From the NCBI GenBank assembly GCA_020721655.1, contig DYMG01000004.1, positions 20,276-57,440 of the forward strand: DNA of 37,165 nucleotides. Direction: 5' to 3'. A program made the translations under genes and the position numbers. The stretch's first letter is position 1, and the number at the start of each line of letters is the position of its first letter. Of the stretch, positions 1 to 8,206 are shown in pieces. The DNA is from Paludibacter propionicigenes. GTDB lineage: Bacteria > Bacteroidota > Bacteroidia > Bacteroidales > JAFGXI01. The notes under the pieces were generated by a model. It did not search any database and had not been told where the DNA came from. It saw only the letters and a list, made by a program, of their open reading frames with translations.

Positions 1-195
1 GTAACACTAAATTACGGTAATTTTTTACAAGTTACTTTCGATTTTATTATAGTTGCATTAGCTGTTTTTATGTTAATTAAAGGAATGAACGCACTGAAGA
101 AAAAAGAAGAAGCTAAAATTCCTGCTAAGCCTGCTGAAATACCTAAAGAAGAGATTCTGCTTACAGAAATACGCGATTTATTGAAAAATAAGTAA
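1..195 (+). CDS. mscL: Large-conductance mechanosensitive channel MscL, 3' part only
   Basis: The open frame runs in from the left edge and stops at a TAA, giving the last 64 residues. They read as the end of MscL: a second transmembrane helix ([18 protein letters not shown]) preceded by the 'LNYGNFLQ' segment, followed by a charged Lys/Glu/Pro linker and the amphipathic C-terminal helix ending '[12 protein letters not shown]'. MscL is an inner-membrane homopentamer that opens under hypo-osmotic stress. The ORF track omits it because the start is outside the window. The next gene starts 13 bases later on the same strand, so the two may be co-transcribed. Confidence 0.93.
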   Translation, partial: VTLNYGNFLQVTFDFIIVALAVFMLIKGMNALKKKEEAKIPAKPAEIPKEEILLTEIRDLLKNK

Positions 196-208
196 ATCTA
201 CATTTTTT

Positions 209-1480
209 ATGAATGAGTATTTTTTGCAATATATTTGGCGGTATAATTTATTCAATAAAATTGAATTTACAACTAATAACGAGCCTATTGAAATAATTTC
301 GGTAGGGCAGTTAAATACCGATAGTGGACCTGATTTTTTTAATGCAAAAATTAAAATTGGCACAACTATTTGGGTTGGAAACGTTGAAATTCACATAAAA
401 TCGTCGGATTGGGAACGACACAATCATCAAACCGATAATGCTTATAACAATGTTGTTTTGCACGTTGTAAGCGATTATGATAAAGATATTTGCGACTCAA
501 AAGACAGAATAATACCAACAGTAATTTTAAAATACGACAAAGAAATTGAACTAAGATACATTCAACTTTTGGAAAGTAAATATAAAATTAAATGCGAAAG
601 TGTTATAAATAAGGTAGATGCGTTTACAATATCATCTTGGCAAAATGCTTTAACAATTGAACGATTAAATATTAAAAGCGATATAATATTAGAAAAACTT
701 AAGCAAAATAAATACAATTGGGAAGAAACATTTTACCAAAGCGTGTTTAAGTATTTAGGAATGGGAACTAATTCTGAACCGTTTGAAATGCTTGCAAGAT
801 CAATAAATTTAAATGTTTTAGCAAAACACAAAAATAATTTACTAAGTATAGAGGCTCTACTTTTTGGGCAAGCTGGTTTTTTAGAGGAAAATATTATTGA
901 TGACGATTATTTTAATTTACTAAAGCGAGAATTTAAAATACTACAAGCCAAATACAGTTTAACCCCAATAGATAAATATTTGTGGAAATTTATGCGACTA
1001 CATCCTAAAAATTTTCCAAATATACGAATTGCTCAAGCATCAAACTTAATAAACAACTCGACGCATTTGTTTTCAAAAATAATTGAAACACAAAGTGTTA
1101 CAGAAATAGCAAAATATTTTAGTTTAGCTACTTCCGATTATTGGAAAACGCATTATGTTTTTAATAAACCTTCGGAATTTAAGGTTAAAAAAATAGGCAA
1201 ATCAACAATTGATGTTCTAATTATAAATGTAGTTGTTCCGTTTTTATTTGTTTATGGGAAAAATAAAAATTTACCCGAGTATATTGATAAATCTATTGCT
1301 TTTTTAGAACAAATACCTCCAGAAAAAAATTCAATAATAAAATATTGGGAAAGTTTAAACATTAAGGCAAAAAATTCTTTCGATTCGCAAGCCTTAATTC
1401 AATTACATAATAAATATTGTATTGAAAACAGATGCCTAAATTGTAGAATAGGCAATAAAATTTTATTGAAAACAATTTAA
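209..1480 (+). CDS. DUF2851 family protein
   Basis: A 423-residue soluble protein with no signal peptide or membrane segment. The N-terminal third carries the conserved block around 'GQLNTDSGPDFFNAKI' and 'GNVEIHIKSSDW', which I recognise as DUF2851, a family common in Bacteroidota and without an assigned reaction. The C-terminus ends in a Cys-rich motif (YC...RCLNCRIG), which could bind a metal or be redox-active; that is inference. It starts with an ATG 13 bases after mscL and ends 2 bases short of the converging ogt gene. The length is normal for the family as I know it. Confidence 0.85.
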   Translation: MNEYFLQYIWRYNLFNKIEFTTNNEPIEIISVGQLNTDSGPDFFNAKIKIGTTIWVGNVEIHIKSSDWERHNHQTDNAYNNVVLHVVSDYDKDICDSKDRIIPTVILKYDKEIELRYIQLLESKYKIKCESVINKVDAFTISSWQNALTIERLNIKSDIILEKLKQNKYNWEETFYQSVFKYLGMGTNSEPFEMLARSINLNVLAKHKNNLLSIEALLFGQAGFLEENIIDDDYFNLLKREFKILQAKYSLTPIDKYLWKFMRLHPKNFPNIRIAQASNLINNSTHLFSKIIETQSVTEIAKYFSLATSDYWKTHYVFNKPSEFKVKKIGKSTIDVLIINVVVPFLFVYGKNKNLPEYIDKSIAFLEQIPPEKNSIIKYWESLNIKAKNSFDSQALIQLHNKYCIENRCLNCRIGNKILLKTI

Positions 1481-1482
1481 TC

Positions 1483-1947
1483 TTAGCTGATTTTATTATT
1501 TTCAATAGCTAAAAGGGTTTGCTTAATCTCAAGTCCACCGGCATAGCCAACCAATTTACCATTTTTGCCAATAACTCTGTGGCACGGAATTATTATTGGT
1601 ATAGGATTTTTATTGTTGGCATTTCCAACTGCTCGTACAGCTTTTTTGTTGTTTATTAGTTGTGCAATTTCTGAATACGATTTGGTTTGCCCATAAGGAA
1701 TGTTAATTAGTTTGTTCCACACTTTAATTTGAAAGTCGGTTCCTGTAAAGTTTAGTGGTATTGTAAATTGTTTCAATTTTCCATCGAAATACTTGTTTAG
1801 TTGAAAAATTGTGTCATCAATAATATCGTTTGAATTTTCTTTAATATTAAAATTATCATCAATAAATTTTATTGATACTAAAGCCGATTTTGTTGCAGTA
1901 AGTTGCAAAAAACCTATTTTAGAGTTTGTAATTTTAGTGAAATACAA
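1483..1947 (-). CDS. ogt: Methylated-DNA--[protein]-cysteine S-methyltransferase
   Basis: A 154-residue suicide repair enzyme that moves the alkyl group from O6-alkylguanine to its own cysteine. The active-site motif PCHRV is present (Cys at about 122), preceded by the helix-turn-helix segment 'YGQTKSYSEIA' and the 'RAVGNANNKNP' block that flips and reads the base. Only the C-terminal catalytic domain plus a short N-terminal domain is present, so it is Ogt/Mgt-like rather than a full Ada fusion. No ATG is available: the start is TTG, 14 bases inside the end of the upstream gene, which suggests translational coupling to the TlpA-like gene. Confidence 0.92.
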   Translation of the reverse strand: MYFTKITNSKIGFLQLTATKSALVSIKFIDDNFNIKENSNDIIDDTIFQLNKYFDGKLKQFTIPLNFTGTDFQIKVWNKLINIPYGQTKSYSEIAQLINNKKAVRAVGNANNKNPIPIIIPCHRVIGKNGKLVGYAGGLEIKQTLLAIENNKIS

Positions 1948-2653
1948 GTTTTTGTGTTTTTATAATTTTAGTGTCATCAATAATGTTTAAGATGTATATG
2001 CCTTTGTAATTATTTGTAAATAAGTGCGTTTCTGAACTAATTATGTTTTTTGAAATTATAATTTTTCCAGTAATATCGAATAAATTTGCTTTCATATTTT
2101 TTACTTTTGAAATGTTGTGATTTATTATAATTTCGTTATTTGTGTTCAATATAGAAATATTGCTTGTTTGTAAGGCGTTTATGTTTGTATGACTTGCTAA
2201 GCAAGTATCAATAAAATCGGTAATATAAGCAATATCAAGGTGTCGGTAATTTTTATCTGGACAAACAACATAATAACTTGGTGTTCCAATAACATTGTAT
2301 AAGCTCAATACAGAATCGTTTCCAATTGTAGAGAACATAGGGTAGGTTATTGGTCCGAAATCGTTTTTAAACTGCTCAATATCAGTACTATCGCCATAAT
2401 ACGATTCTATTCCCATAACTAAAACATTTGGGTTGTAATTTTGGTAAATAGTGTCTATACGAGAAGCGTTTTGCATACAAGAAGGGCATCCTACCGAATA
2501 AAAATTTAGCAAAACTGTTTTTCCTGCATTTAATTGTTCGTATAAATTATATGTGTTTCCATAAATGTCGGTTTGTACAAAGTTTGGGGCTTGCGAGTTC
2601 GCATTAATTATGCTTAAAACAGATGTTAGTAGAAGTATTAGTTTTTTTATCAT
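1934..2653 (-). CDS. Secreted TlpA/AhpC-like thioredoxin-fold protein with T9SS type A sorting domain
   Basis: A 239-residue exported protein. Residues 1-20 form a signal peptide ending 'INANSQ'. Residues about 21-155 form a thioredoxin/AhpC-TSA-like domain with the redox pair in 'GCPSCM' (Cys56 and Cys59) and a later cis-Pro-type segment 'IGTPSYYVV'. The last ~75 residues are a T9SS type A C-terminal sorting domain (typical 'NLFDITGKII' and 'GIYILNI' blocks). It is therefore expected to cross the outer membrane and be anchored or released at the surface, an unusual place for a thiol oxidoreductase. Its start is an ATG; its end overlaps ogt by 14 bases. Confidence 0.85.
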   Translation of the reverse strand: MIKKLILLLTSVLSIINANSQAPNFVQTDIYGNTYNLYEQLNAGKTVLLNFYSVGCPSCMQNASRIDTIYQNYNPNVLVMGIESYYGDSTDIEQFKNDFGPITYPMFSTIGNDSVLSLYNVIGTPSYYVVCPDKNYRHLDIAYITDFIDTCLASHTNINALQTSNISILNTNNEIIINHNISKVKNMKANLFDITGKIIISKNIISSETHLFTNNYKGIYILNIIDDTKIIKTQKLVFH

Positions 2654-2695
2654 AAAACAAAAGTAAAAAAATGAAATTAGAATTGTATTTTTTGG

Positions 2696-3130
2696 CTAAG
2701 TAAAAAAATTAGTAATTGTAAATTTTTCTGAATTTTTTTGTCCAATAATAAATTTATCGCCAATTTTAAGCCAAGCGTGTGCTTTTAATTTTTGTTGCTC
2801 GTTTTTTAAAACTCCAAAATATATGGTAGATTCTATATCTAATTTTTTTAATAAAAGTTTAGTTGTAAGTGCTTCTTCGAAACAATTAGTTCGCCAAAAG
2901 GAGTATTTGCTAACTCTTTTAACGTTTTTAAGTACTGTTTTTACTGTGTTTTCGTTGAATGTGTTTTGTGAAGTATTTATACCTTGTTTTCCAATTTTAT
3001 TTGCATAAAAAGAGGTGCTGAAAAATTTAATTAATATACGCACTTTTATTGATGTTAAAAGGGCTTTAATTAGATTATTTCGTTCAAAATTACCTAGTTT
3101 GTAATATTTTTTAATATTTTTTAAAATCAA
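2696..3130 (-). CDS. Lasso-peptide B2-like (transglutaminase-like) protein
   Basis: A 144-residue protein resembling the B2 leader peptidase of lasso-peptide systems (Transglut_core3). The N-terminal part matches the basic/hydrophobic lead-in of that family, and the catalytic set is visible as Cys83 ('TNCFEEAL'), His118 ('AHAWLK') and probably Asp125. B2 proteins cut leader peptides from ribosomal peptide precursors. No B1 (PqqD-like) protein, asparagine-synthetase-like cyclase, ABC exporter or precursor ORF is visible nearby, so the substrate is unknown. The start is TTG, with no ATG in frame upstream before a stop. It lies 42 bases before the TlpA-like gene on the same strand. Confidence 0.72.
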   Translation of the reverse strand: MILKNIKKYYKLGNFERNNLIKALLTSIKVRILIKFFSTSFYANKIGKQGINTSQNTFNENTVKTVLKNVKRVSKYSFWRTNCFEEALTTKLLLKKLDIESTIYFGVLKNEQQKLKAHAWLKIGDKFIIGQKNSEKFTITNFFT

Positions 3131-3226
3131 TATTTTTAAGTTTTTATTTTCAACAAATTTAATAAATTTAATTTAGTTGAGTAATAAAATTAATGTTTAC
3201 ATAATTTTAAGTTAGTATTCGGTAAA

Positions 3227-3234
3227 TACTTTTG
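3227..3234 (+). promoter_or_regulatory. -7 promoter box (TACTTTTG) of the SpoIIE-like phosphatase gene
   Basis: TACTTTTG matches the Bacteroidota -7 consensus TAnnTTTG. Only four bases separate it from the ATG, so transcription would begin at or next to the start codon, giving a leaderless mRNA. A clear -33 TTTG is not seen. Confidence 0.5.
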
Positions 3235-3238
3235 CAAT

Positions 3239-5104
3239 ATGAAAATAAATTTCTTTTTACTGAAGAACAAAATTCTTTTTGCGAATTCAATTCTAATTTT
3301 TTTCTATTTTATATTAATTATTATTTTAATTCAACATAAAAATGAAGGTGATAATATTGTTGGCTTTCAAAGAAAAATATATGAGCTTAATTCGTTTATT
3401 GGTAGTGATTTAGATGCTATAAATTTATTTATGTTAAACGATAATATTAATGCAGATTTGTACAAGTATAATATTACAAAAAATATAATTACCCATAATA
3501 AGTTTGTTAAGAAAACAGATGTTTTAAGTAGTGAAATAAAACAAAATATTTATTACTCTGGTAATTATAAAGTTAAAATTGATTTTTTAGTTAGCCTTCA
3601 AGAAAATAGAACTTATGTTTTTAATTCACTTTTACAATTTCAAATAAAAAGGGGGTTTTCCGACTATGGTTACGAGGGTAATATGAGAAATTCAATTCAT
3701 TTTGTTGAAAATAACGATTTGCTACCTCTCTATAAAACGCTTATGTTTAGACGGCATGAAAAAGATTATATTATACGAAAAAATTATGAGTATATTCATA
3801 AATTAGAAGAATTGTATAATAAAACTATTAAGCAATTAAATTCAAAAACACAGGTGTATAGTAAATTGTACGATTACAACAAATGGTTTATGCAAATAGT
3901 AAAACTTGATTCAAATATATCAATAGAAAAAAATAGACTAAATTATTATGATGAAAAAATAAAAAAAACAATTACAGATATAAATAGTTTAATTGAATCT
4001 ACAAACCAAAAAATAAAGAAAGAAAATACTTATATAATTTTAAAATTGGCAATTTCATTTATTTTGATAAGTATTATTCTAAATTGGATTATTGCACATC
4101 ACATATCAAAAAAACTTCATAATTTAAACATTGCAATAAAAGATTTTATTGCTAACGATTATTTAATTCCGAGCAAATTTAATTATGAAATAAAACATGA
4201 TGAAATTGGTGAAATTATAACTAATTTTTTCAAGTTAGAAAGTCAAATTATTGGGTATATAAATAATTTTAATGTTCAATTATCACAAAGAACAAAGGAA
4301 ATTGAATTACAAAAACTTGTACTTCAAAATCAAAATAAAACAATATTCGATAGTATTAAATATGCAGAATCTGTTCAGAAATCGTTTTTGCCTAAAAATG
4401 AGCATCTTAAAAAAGTATTTAGCAGTGTTTTTATGGTTTATATTCCACGAGATATTTTAAGTGGCGATTTTATTTGGACAAGAACCATACAAACTAGAAC
4501 AAAGAATTTATCTTTTGCAATTTTAGGCGATTGTACGGGGCACGGAATACCTGGAGCAATGATTAGTATGGTTGCAATTACATCAATAAACGAAATAATA
4601 TTACATAAGCAAAAATATAGTACAGATACAATATTAAATAAACTAAATAATAAATTTATTGAACTTTTTCAAGAAGAAAGTAACCAATCAATAATGTATG
4701 AAGGTGTTGATATTGGTGTTATTTTAGTTGATAATAATGAAAATAAATTGGAATATGCTGGAGCCAATATTGACTTGCTTCTTATGAGAAAAGGGAATGT
4801 GGAGGTAATAAGTGGTAATAAAATTTCGGTTGGAAGAACAAATAATATTGATTTTAAATTTACTAAAACATCTATAAATATACAAAAAAACGATATGTTA
4901 TATCTGTTTTCTGATGGTTTTCAAGATCAATTTGGTGGAGAGTTAAATAAAAAATATAAGCGAAAAAATTTGCATCATTTTTTAAAATCTATTCACAATA
5001 AAGATGTTGAGGTGCAAAAAAATGAAATTGAAACTGAATTCCAGAAATGGAAAGGAGATTATTTTCAGGTTGATGATATTTCTGTTTTGGGTATTAAAAT
5101 TTAA
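3239..5104 (+). CDS. Membrane-anchored SpoIIE family serine/threonine phosphatase with extracytoplasmic sensor
   Basis: A 621-residue protein. TM1 lies at about 10-30 and TM2 at about 260-285, with a ~230-residue extracytoplasmic, partly coiled-coil region between them. After TM2 come a HAMP-like segment and a coiled coil ('QRTKEIELQKLVLQNQNK'), then a SpoIIE/PP2C-type phosphatase domain (about 400-621). The metal-binding aspartates are intact in 'SGDFIW', 'LGDCTGHGIPGAM' and 'SDGFQDQFGG', plus the final 'DDISVLG'. Such proteins usually dephosphorylate an anti-sigma-factor antagonist or other partner-switch protein; none is encoded nearby, so the target is unknown. It ends overlapping the stop codon of the converging gene by 3 bases. 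Confidence 0.88.
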   Translation: MKINFFLLKNKILFANSILIFFYFILIIILIQHKNEGDNIVGFQRKIYELNSFIGSDLDAINLFMLNDNINADLYKYNITKNIITHNKFVKKTDVLSSEIKQNIYYSGNYKVKIDFLVSLQENRTYVFNSLLQFQIKRGFSDYGYEGNMRNSIHFVENNDLLPLYKTLMFRRHEKDYIIRKNYEYIHKLEELYNKTIKQLNSKTQVYSKLYDYNKWFMQIVKLDSNISIEKNRLNYYDEKIKKTITDINSLIESTNQKIKKENTYIILKLAISFILISIILNWIIAHHISKKLHNLNIAIKDFIANDYLIPSKFNYEIKHDEIGEIITNFFKLESQIIGYINNFNVQLSQRTKEIELQKLVLQNQNKTIFDSIKYAESVQKSFLPKNEHLKKVFSSVFMVYIPRDILSGDFIWTRTIQTRTKNLSFAILGDCTGHGIPGAMISMVAITSINEIILHKQKYSTDTILNKLNNKFIELFQEESNQSIMYEGVDIGVILVDNNENKLEYAGANIDLLLMRKGNVEVISGNKISVGRTNNIDFKFTKTSINIQKNDMLYLFSDGFQDQFGGELNKKYKRKNLHHFLKSIHNKDVEVQKNEIETEFQKWKGDYFQVDDISVLGIKI

Positions 5105-6012
5105 TAATCTTTTAACAAACTTGTTCGTTTTAAATTTTTAGATGTTAGAGGGTAAAATAAATAATAAACAATTGTGAATAAAATAGTTGCAATAGGTGAT
5201 ATGGCGAAAATTAAAAAGATTAAATAATATTTGAAAATTCGTATTAAAGGTAATCGGTTTGTATTTCCGGCTTTTCCTTTCGATAAAATTTTATTTGCCC
5301 AAATATTAAAAATACGTTTAGCATTTGTTTCGCTAATTTTTAATGCAAAATTAATAGGAACGCCGCCAATTTTAACTATTTCTGTTTGTAAATTGCCAAA
5401 GGTGTTATTTTTAAAAGCTTCGGTAATTAAATTTCCATATTTTTCAGATTCTACTATTTCTTTATTAGAAACGCCTGCATTTGGTAAGTTTTTGTACGGA
5501 CCTTTTTCTCCTGTAAACATCCATTTCATTATTGTTAACACGCTTATTAAATTATTGTGTTTGTCAACAAAAACAATGTTCCCAATGTGGTTGGCTTGCA
5601 ATTGTCGCAATTTTATTGATACATTTTTGTGTGCCATAATCCACATATTTCTGGCTCCAATAACAGTTAAAACTTTCGTGTTTTCAAGCATTTTGGAGTA
5701 TTTTTTTTCGTTTAAAAAGCTCCAAAAAGGTATTGATGGCGATAAGTACCAAACTTGATACGCTAAAATTATTAAATCGTATTTAGTTTTCTCAAAATCA
5801 ATGTGTTTTAATTCGCAATTTATACCTAAAACACTTTCTGGCATTACATCAAAAAATTCATCGCTACTCCAAGGAAAGTTGTACTTTTTAACTGGTTCAA
5901 TATTTTTATATGTTATGTGGTATTCGTTATTAGATAATGGTTTTAGAATGTTTGTTAGTAAATCTTTTAGTTGTCCCGATTGTGAATAATATACAACTAG
6001 TATTTCTTTCAT
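5101..6012 (-). CDS. DarA-like flavodoxin-fold protein with C-terminal membrane hairpin
   Basis: A 303-residue protein. The N-terminus 'ILVVYYSQSGQ' is a flavodoxin/NAD(P)H-quinone-reductase phosphate-binding loop, and the body contains 'QVWYLSPSIPFWSFL' and 'VIGARNMW', which I associate with the Bacteroidota proteins annotated as dialkylresorcinol condensing enzyme DarA. The last ~45 residues hold two hydrophobic helices, so it should be membrane-attached. No DarB ketosynthase or aryl-polyene/flexirubin cluster is visible, so I do not assign pigment synthesis. It is the last gene of the hpt operon, starting 2 bases after the metallophosphoesterase stop. Confidence 0.65.
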   Translation of the reverse strand: MKEILVVYYSQSGQLKDLLTNILKPLSNNEYHITYKNIEPVKKYNFPWSSDEFFDVMPESVLGINCELKHIDFEKTKYDLIILAYQVWYLSPSIPFWSFLNEKKYSKMLENTKVLTVIGARNMWIMAHKNVSIKLRQLQANHIGNIVFVDKHNNLISVLTIMKWMFTGEKGPYKNLPNAGVSNKEIVESEKYGNLITEAFKNNTFGNLQTEIVKIGGVPINFALKISETNAKRIFNIWANKILSKGKAGNTNRLPLIRIFKYYLIFLIFAISPIATILFTIVYYLFYPLTSKNLKRTSLLKDY

Positions 6013-6014
6013 TT

Positions 6015-7214
6015 TTATTTTGTTTTTCTTAAAATTATTTTCGTTATTTCTGGTCTTATTCCTATTCTGCCAAGTAAGCCAATAAATCCTAAGCCTTTGT
6101 TTACATATAAATATTGTTTTTTATGCTTGTACAAGCCTCCCCATTCTTTATATTTTAAACTAACAGGCGACCATTGAAAATTTCCAAATTTAATTCCGGC
6201 TTGCATTGCATGTGTGTGTCCCGATAAGGTTAATTCTATATTAGTTTTGTCGGTAATTTTTTCTTTCCAGTGCGATGGGTCGTGGGAGAGGAGTATAACA
6301 AAATTGTTTGAACTAGTGTTTTGCAAAGCTTTGGTTAAATTGCCAAATTGAGAAAAAGGTGGTTTACCCCAATTTTCTACTCCAGCAATAATAATTGAAT
6401 CTACGTTTTTTTGTATAGATATATTGCTGTTTAATAGTAGTTTAAAACCAATTTGGGAGTGTTTGTTTTTTAGTTGAATTAAATTATTGTTTTTGTCTGA
6501 TGTGTTTTTCCAAGGGAAATAGTCGCCATAATCGTGGTTTCCAAGTATAGATAATTTGCCATCTTTAGCTTTTAGTTTTAAGAATGTGTTTTCGAAACCA
6601 TCAACTTCGTTTGCGGTGTTATTAACCAAGTCGCCTGTAAGGACTATTAAATCGGGGTTTTCCGAGTTTATTATTTCAACAGCTTTATTTATCCCTTTAG
6701 TATTTTTTAGCATACTACCTAAGTGTATATCAGATATTTGTATTATTTTATATCCGTCGAAATTAGATGGTAAGTTATCGAAAAATATTTCTTGTTTTTG
6801 TATTTTGTAGTTGTATTTGTTAAAAATAATTCCGTGAAGAATAAATAAAAAAATAATTGCAGATATTGACATTCCAATTTTAGAAATAATTGAATAACGA
6901 TTTGTAAATAAGCTTATTATATCTTCAAAAATATGGAATACTGAAATGTTTATTTTTGGAATGTAAAAAAGTATAAACAATGTAATAAATAAATAAAAAA
7001 TGTAAAATGAATATTCGTTTGAGCTAATATTCATTTTGTATAAACCTGTTAAAAATACTAATATTAAAATGGTAGGAATACTCCAATATAATATTTTAAA
7101 TAGTATTTTGTTAAAAAAAACGGCATTAAAACTTAATTTTATAGCTTTAAATGTGTAAAAATCAATAGAAAGTATTAGTGCAAATATTAAGAGTGTTATT
7201 ATCAAAATTTTCAT
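6015..7214 (-). CDS. Membrane-anchored metallophosphoesterase (YkuE-like)
   Basis: A 399-residue protein. About 130 N-terminal residues contain four or five hydrophobic helices, followed by a calcineurin-like phosphoesterase domain. All metal-binding motifs are present in order: 'ISDIHLGS', 'TGDLVNN', 'LGNHDYG', 'LSHDPSHW' and 'SGHTHAMQ'. The C-terminus 'YVNKGLGFIG' is typical of the membrane-associated YkuE/YpbG-type group, which act on phospholipid-type or unknown phosphodiesters. The domain is expected on the outer face of the membrane or in the periplasm. It sits 15 bases after the helix-hairpin-helix gene. Confidence 0.88.
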   Translation of the reverse strand: MKILIITLLIFALILSIDFYTFKAIKLSFNAVFFNKILFKILYWSIPTILILVFLTGLYKMNISSNEYSFYIFYLFITLFILFYIPKINISVFHIFEDIISLFTNRYSIISKIGMSISAIIFLFILHGIIFNKYNYKIQKQEIFFDNLPSNFDGYKIIQISDIHLGSMLKNTKGINKAVEIINSENPDLIVLTGDLVNNTANEVDGFENTFLKLKAKDGKLSILGNHDYGDYFPWKNTSDKNNNLIQLKNKHSQIGFKLLLNSNISIQKNVDSIIIAGVENWGKPPFSQFGNLTKALQNTSSNNFVILLSHDPSHWKEKITDKTNIELTLSGHTHAMQAGIKFGNFQWSPVSLKYKEWGGLYKHKKQYLYVNKGLGFIGLLGRIGIRPEITKIILRKTK

Positions 7215-7229
7215 TTATTTGTTAAATAT

Positions 7230-8165
7230 TTATTCATTTGTTAAATAATAACGAAGGTTCTCGTTTGTTATTAATTTGTTTGTGAAAAGTTCGTTAACGC
7301 TTGTAAAAGCACCATTTTTTGAGCGGTAATCTATTATTTTTTTTGCTTCTTCGTATGTAATATAAGGATGGTTAGAGAGTTCTTGTTTGTCGGCAAAATT
7401 TACGTTTATTTTTAAAATATTTAAGCGGTTTACAAGCAATCCTAATTTCATTGTTAAATAGTTTTCTTCGCTTATTCCATAAACTTCGTTAAGTTGTGTA
7501 AGAGAAACATATCCGCCCAATATTTGGCGATATTTAAGTATTCTTTCGGCAGTTTTTGTGCCAATTCCTTTTACTTGGTCGAGTTGTTCTAATGTTGCTG
7601 AATTTAAATCGAGTTTGTTTTGTTGTAAATTGCTTTCATTTAGTTTTTCGCCTATTATAGGTTCTATTTGAATAAAAGAAGATAATTCTTGATATTTTTT
7701 ATCGTCTATTACAAAAATTTTCTTGAGGTCGTTTTTTGTTTTAATTCCTCCAGATTTTTTAATGAAATTTACTATAATTTTTGTTTGTTTTTCTGAAAAA
7801 CCAAAACTTTGCCATTCTGCTTCTGTTGCGGTATTTGGATTAAAATTGTGATAGTTGTTTTTCTTTTTTTTATTGTATGTTGATGTGTAATTTTTGTCGT
7901 AATTATTATATTTATTATAATATTTTTGCTTATAAATAGAATCACGAAGTTTTTGTTCCGCTAAATATTTGGTATCGTCAATTAATTTTTGATTGGTTTG
8001 CTGTTTTTCAAAAATATTTAGTTCTTTTTCAAATTTAGTAAAGTTTGGCTTTTCTTCAGATATTGATGCTTCAATATAATATATAAATGTGAAGAACAAT
8101 ATTATTAACAAAACAATATATAAAATACCTCGTCTTTCTTGTTTTGTGAAACTGAACTTTTCCAT
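7230..8165 (-). CDS. Helix-hairpin-helix (ComEA-like) protein
   Basis: A 311-residue protein with one N-terminal membrane anchor (about 13-32), then a low-complexity Lys/Asn/Tyr-rich linker, then three ComEA-type helix-hairpin-helix repeats starting at 'FNPNTATEAEWQSFGF', 'LDLNSATLEQLDQVKGIG' and 'INVNFADKQELSNHPYI'. Such repeats bind DNA non-specifically. In competence systems ComEA holds incoming DNA outside the inner membrane; the Bacteroidota version with several repeats is common, but its role has not been settled as far as I know. It is embedded in the hpt operon, 41 bases after the AI-2E permease gene. Confidence 0.85.
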   Translation of the reverse strand: MEKFSFTKQERRGILYIVLLIILFFTFIYYIEASISEEKPNFTKFEKELNIFEKQQTNQKLIDDTKYLAEQKLRDSIYKQKYYNKYNNYDKNYTSTYNKKKKNNYHNFNPNTATEAEWQSFGFSEKQTKIIVNFIKKSGGIKTKNDLKKIFVIDDKKYQELSSFIQIEPIIGEKLNESNLQQNKLDLNSATLEQLDQVKGIGTKTAERILKYRQILGGYVSLTQLNEVYGISEENYLTMKLGLLVNRLNILKINVNFADKQELSNHPYITYEEAKKIIDYRSKNGAFTSVNELFTNKLITNENLRYYLTNE

Positions 8166-8206
8166 TTAAATTTAGCGTTTTATAAAGTTTAAATATTGTT
8201 TGTAAT

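Noticed and set aside
5231-5758. 175-residue plus-strand ORF
   Set aside because: It lies entirely antisense to the DarA-like gene, whose motifs and operon position are convincing.
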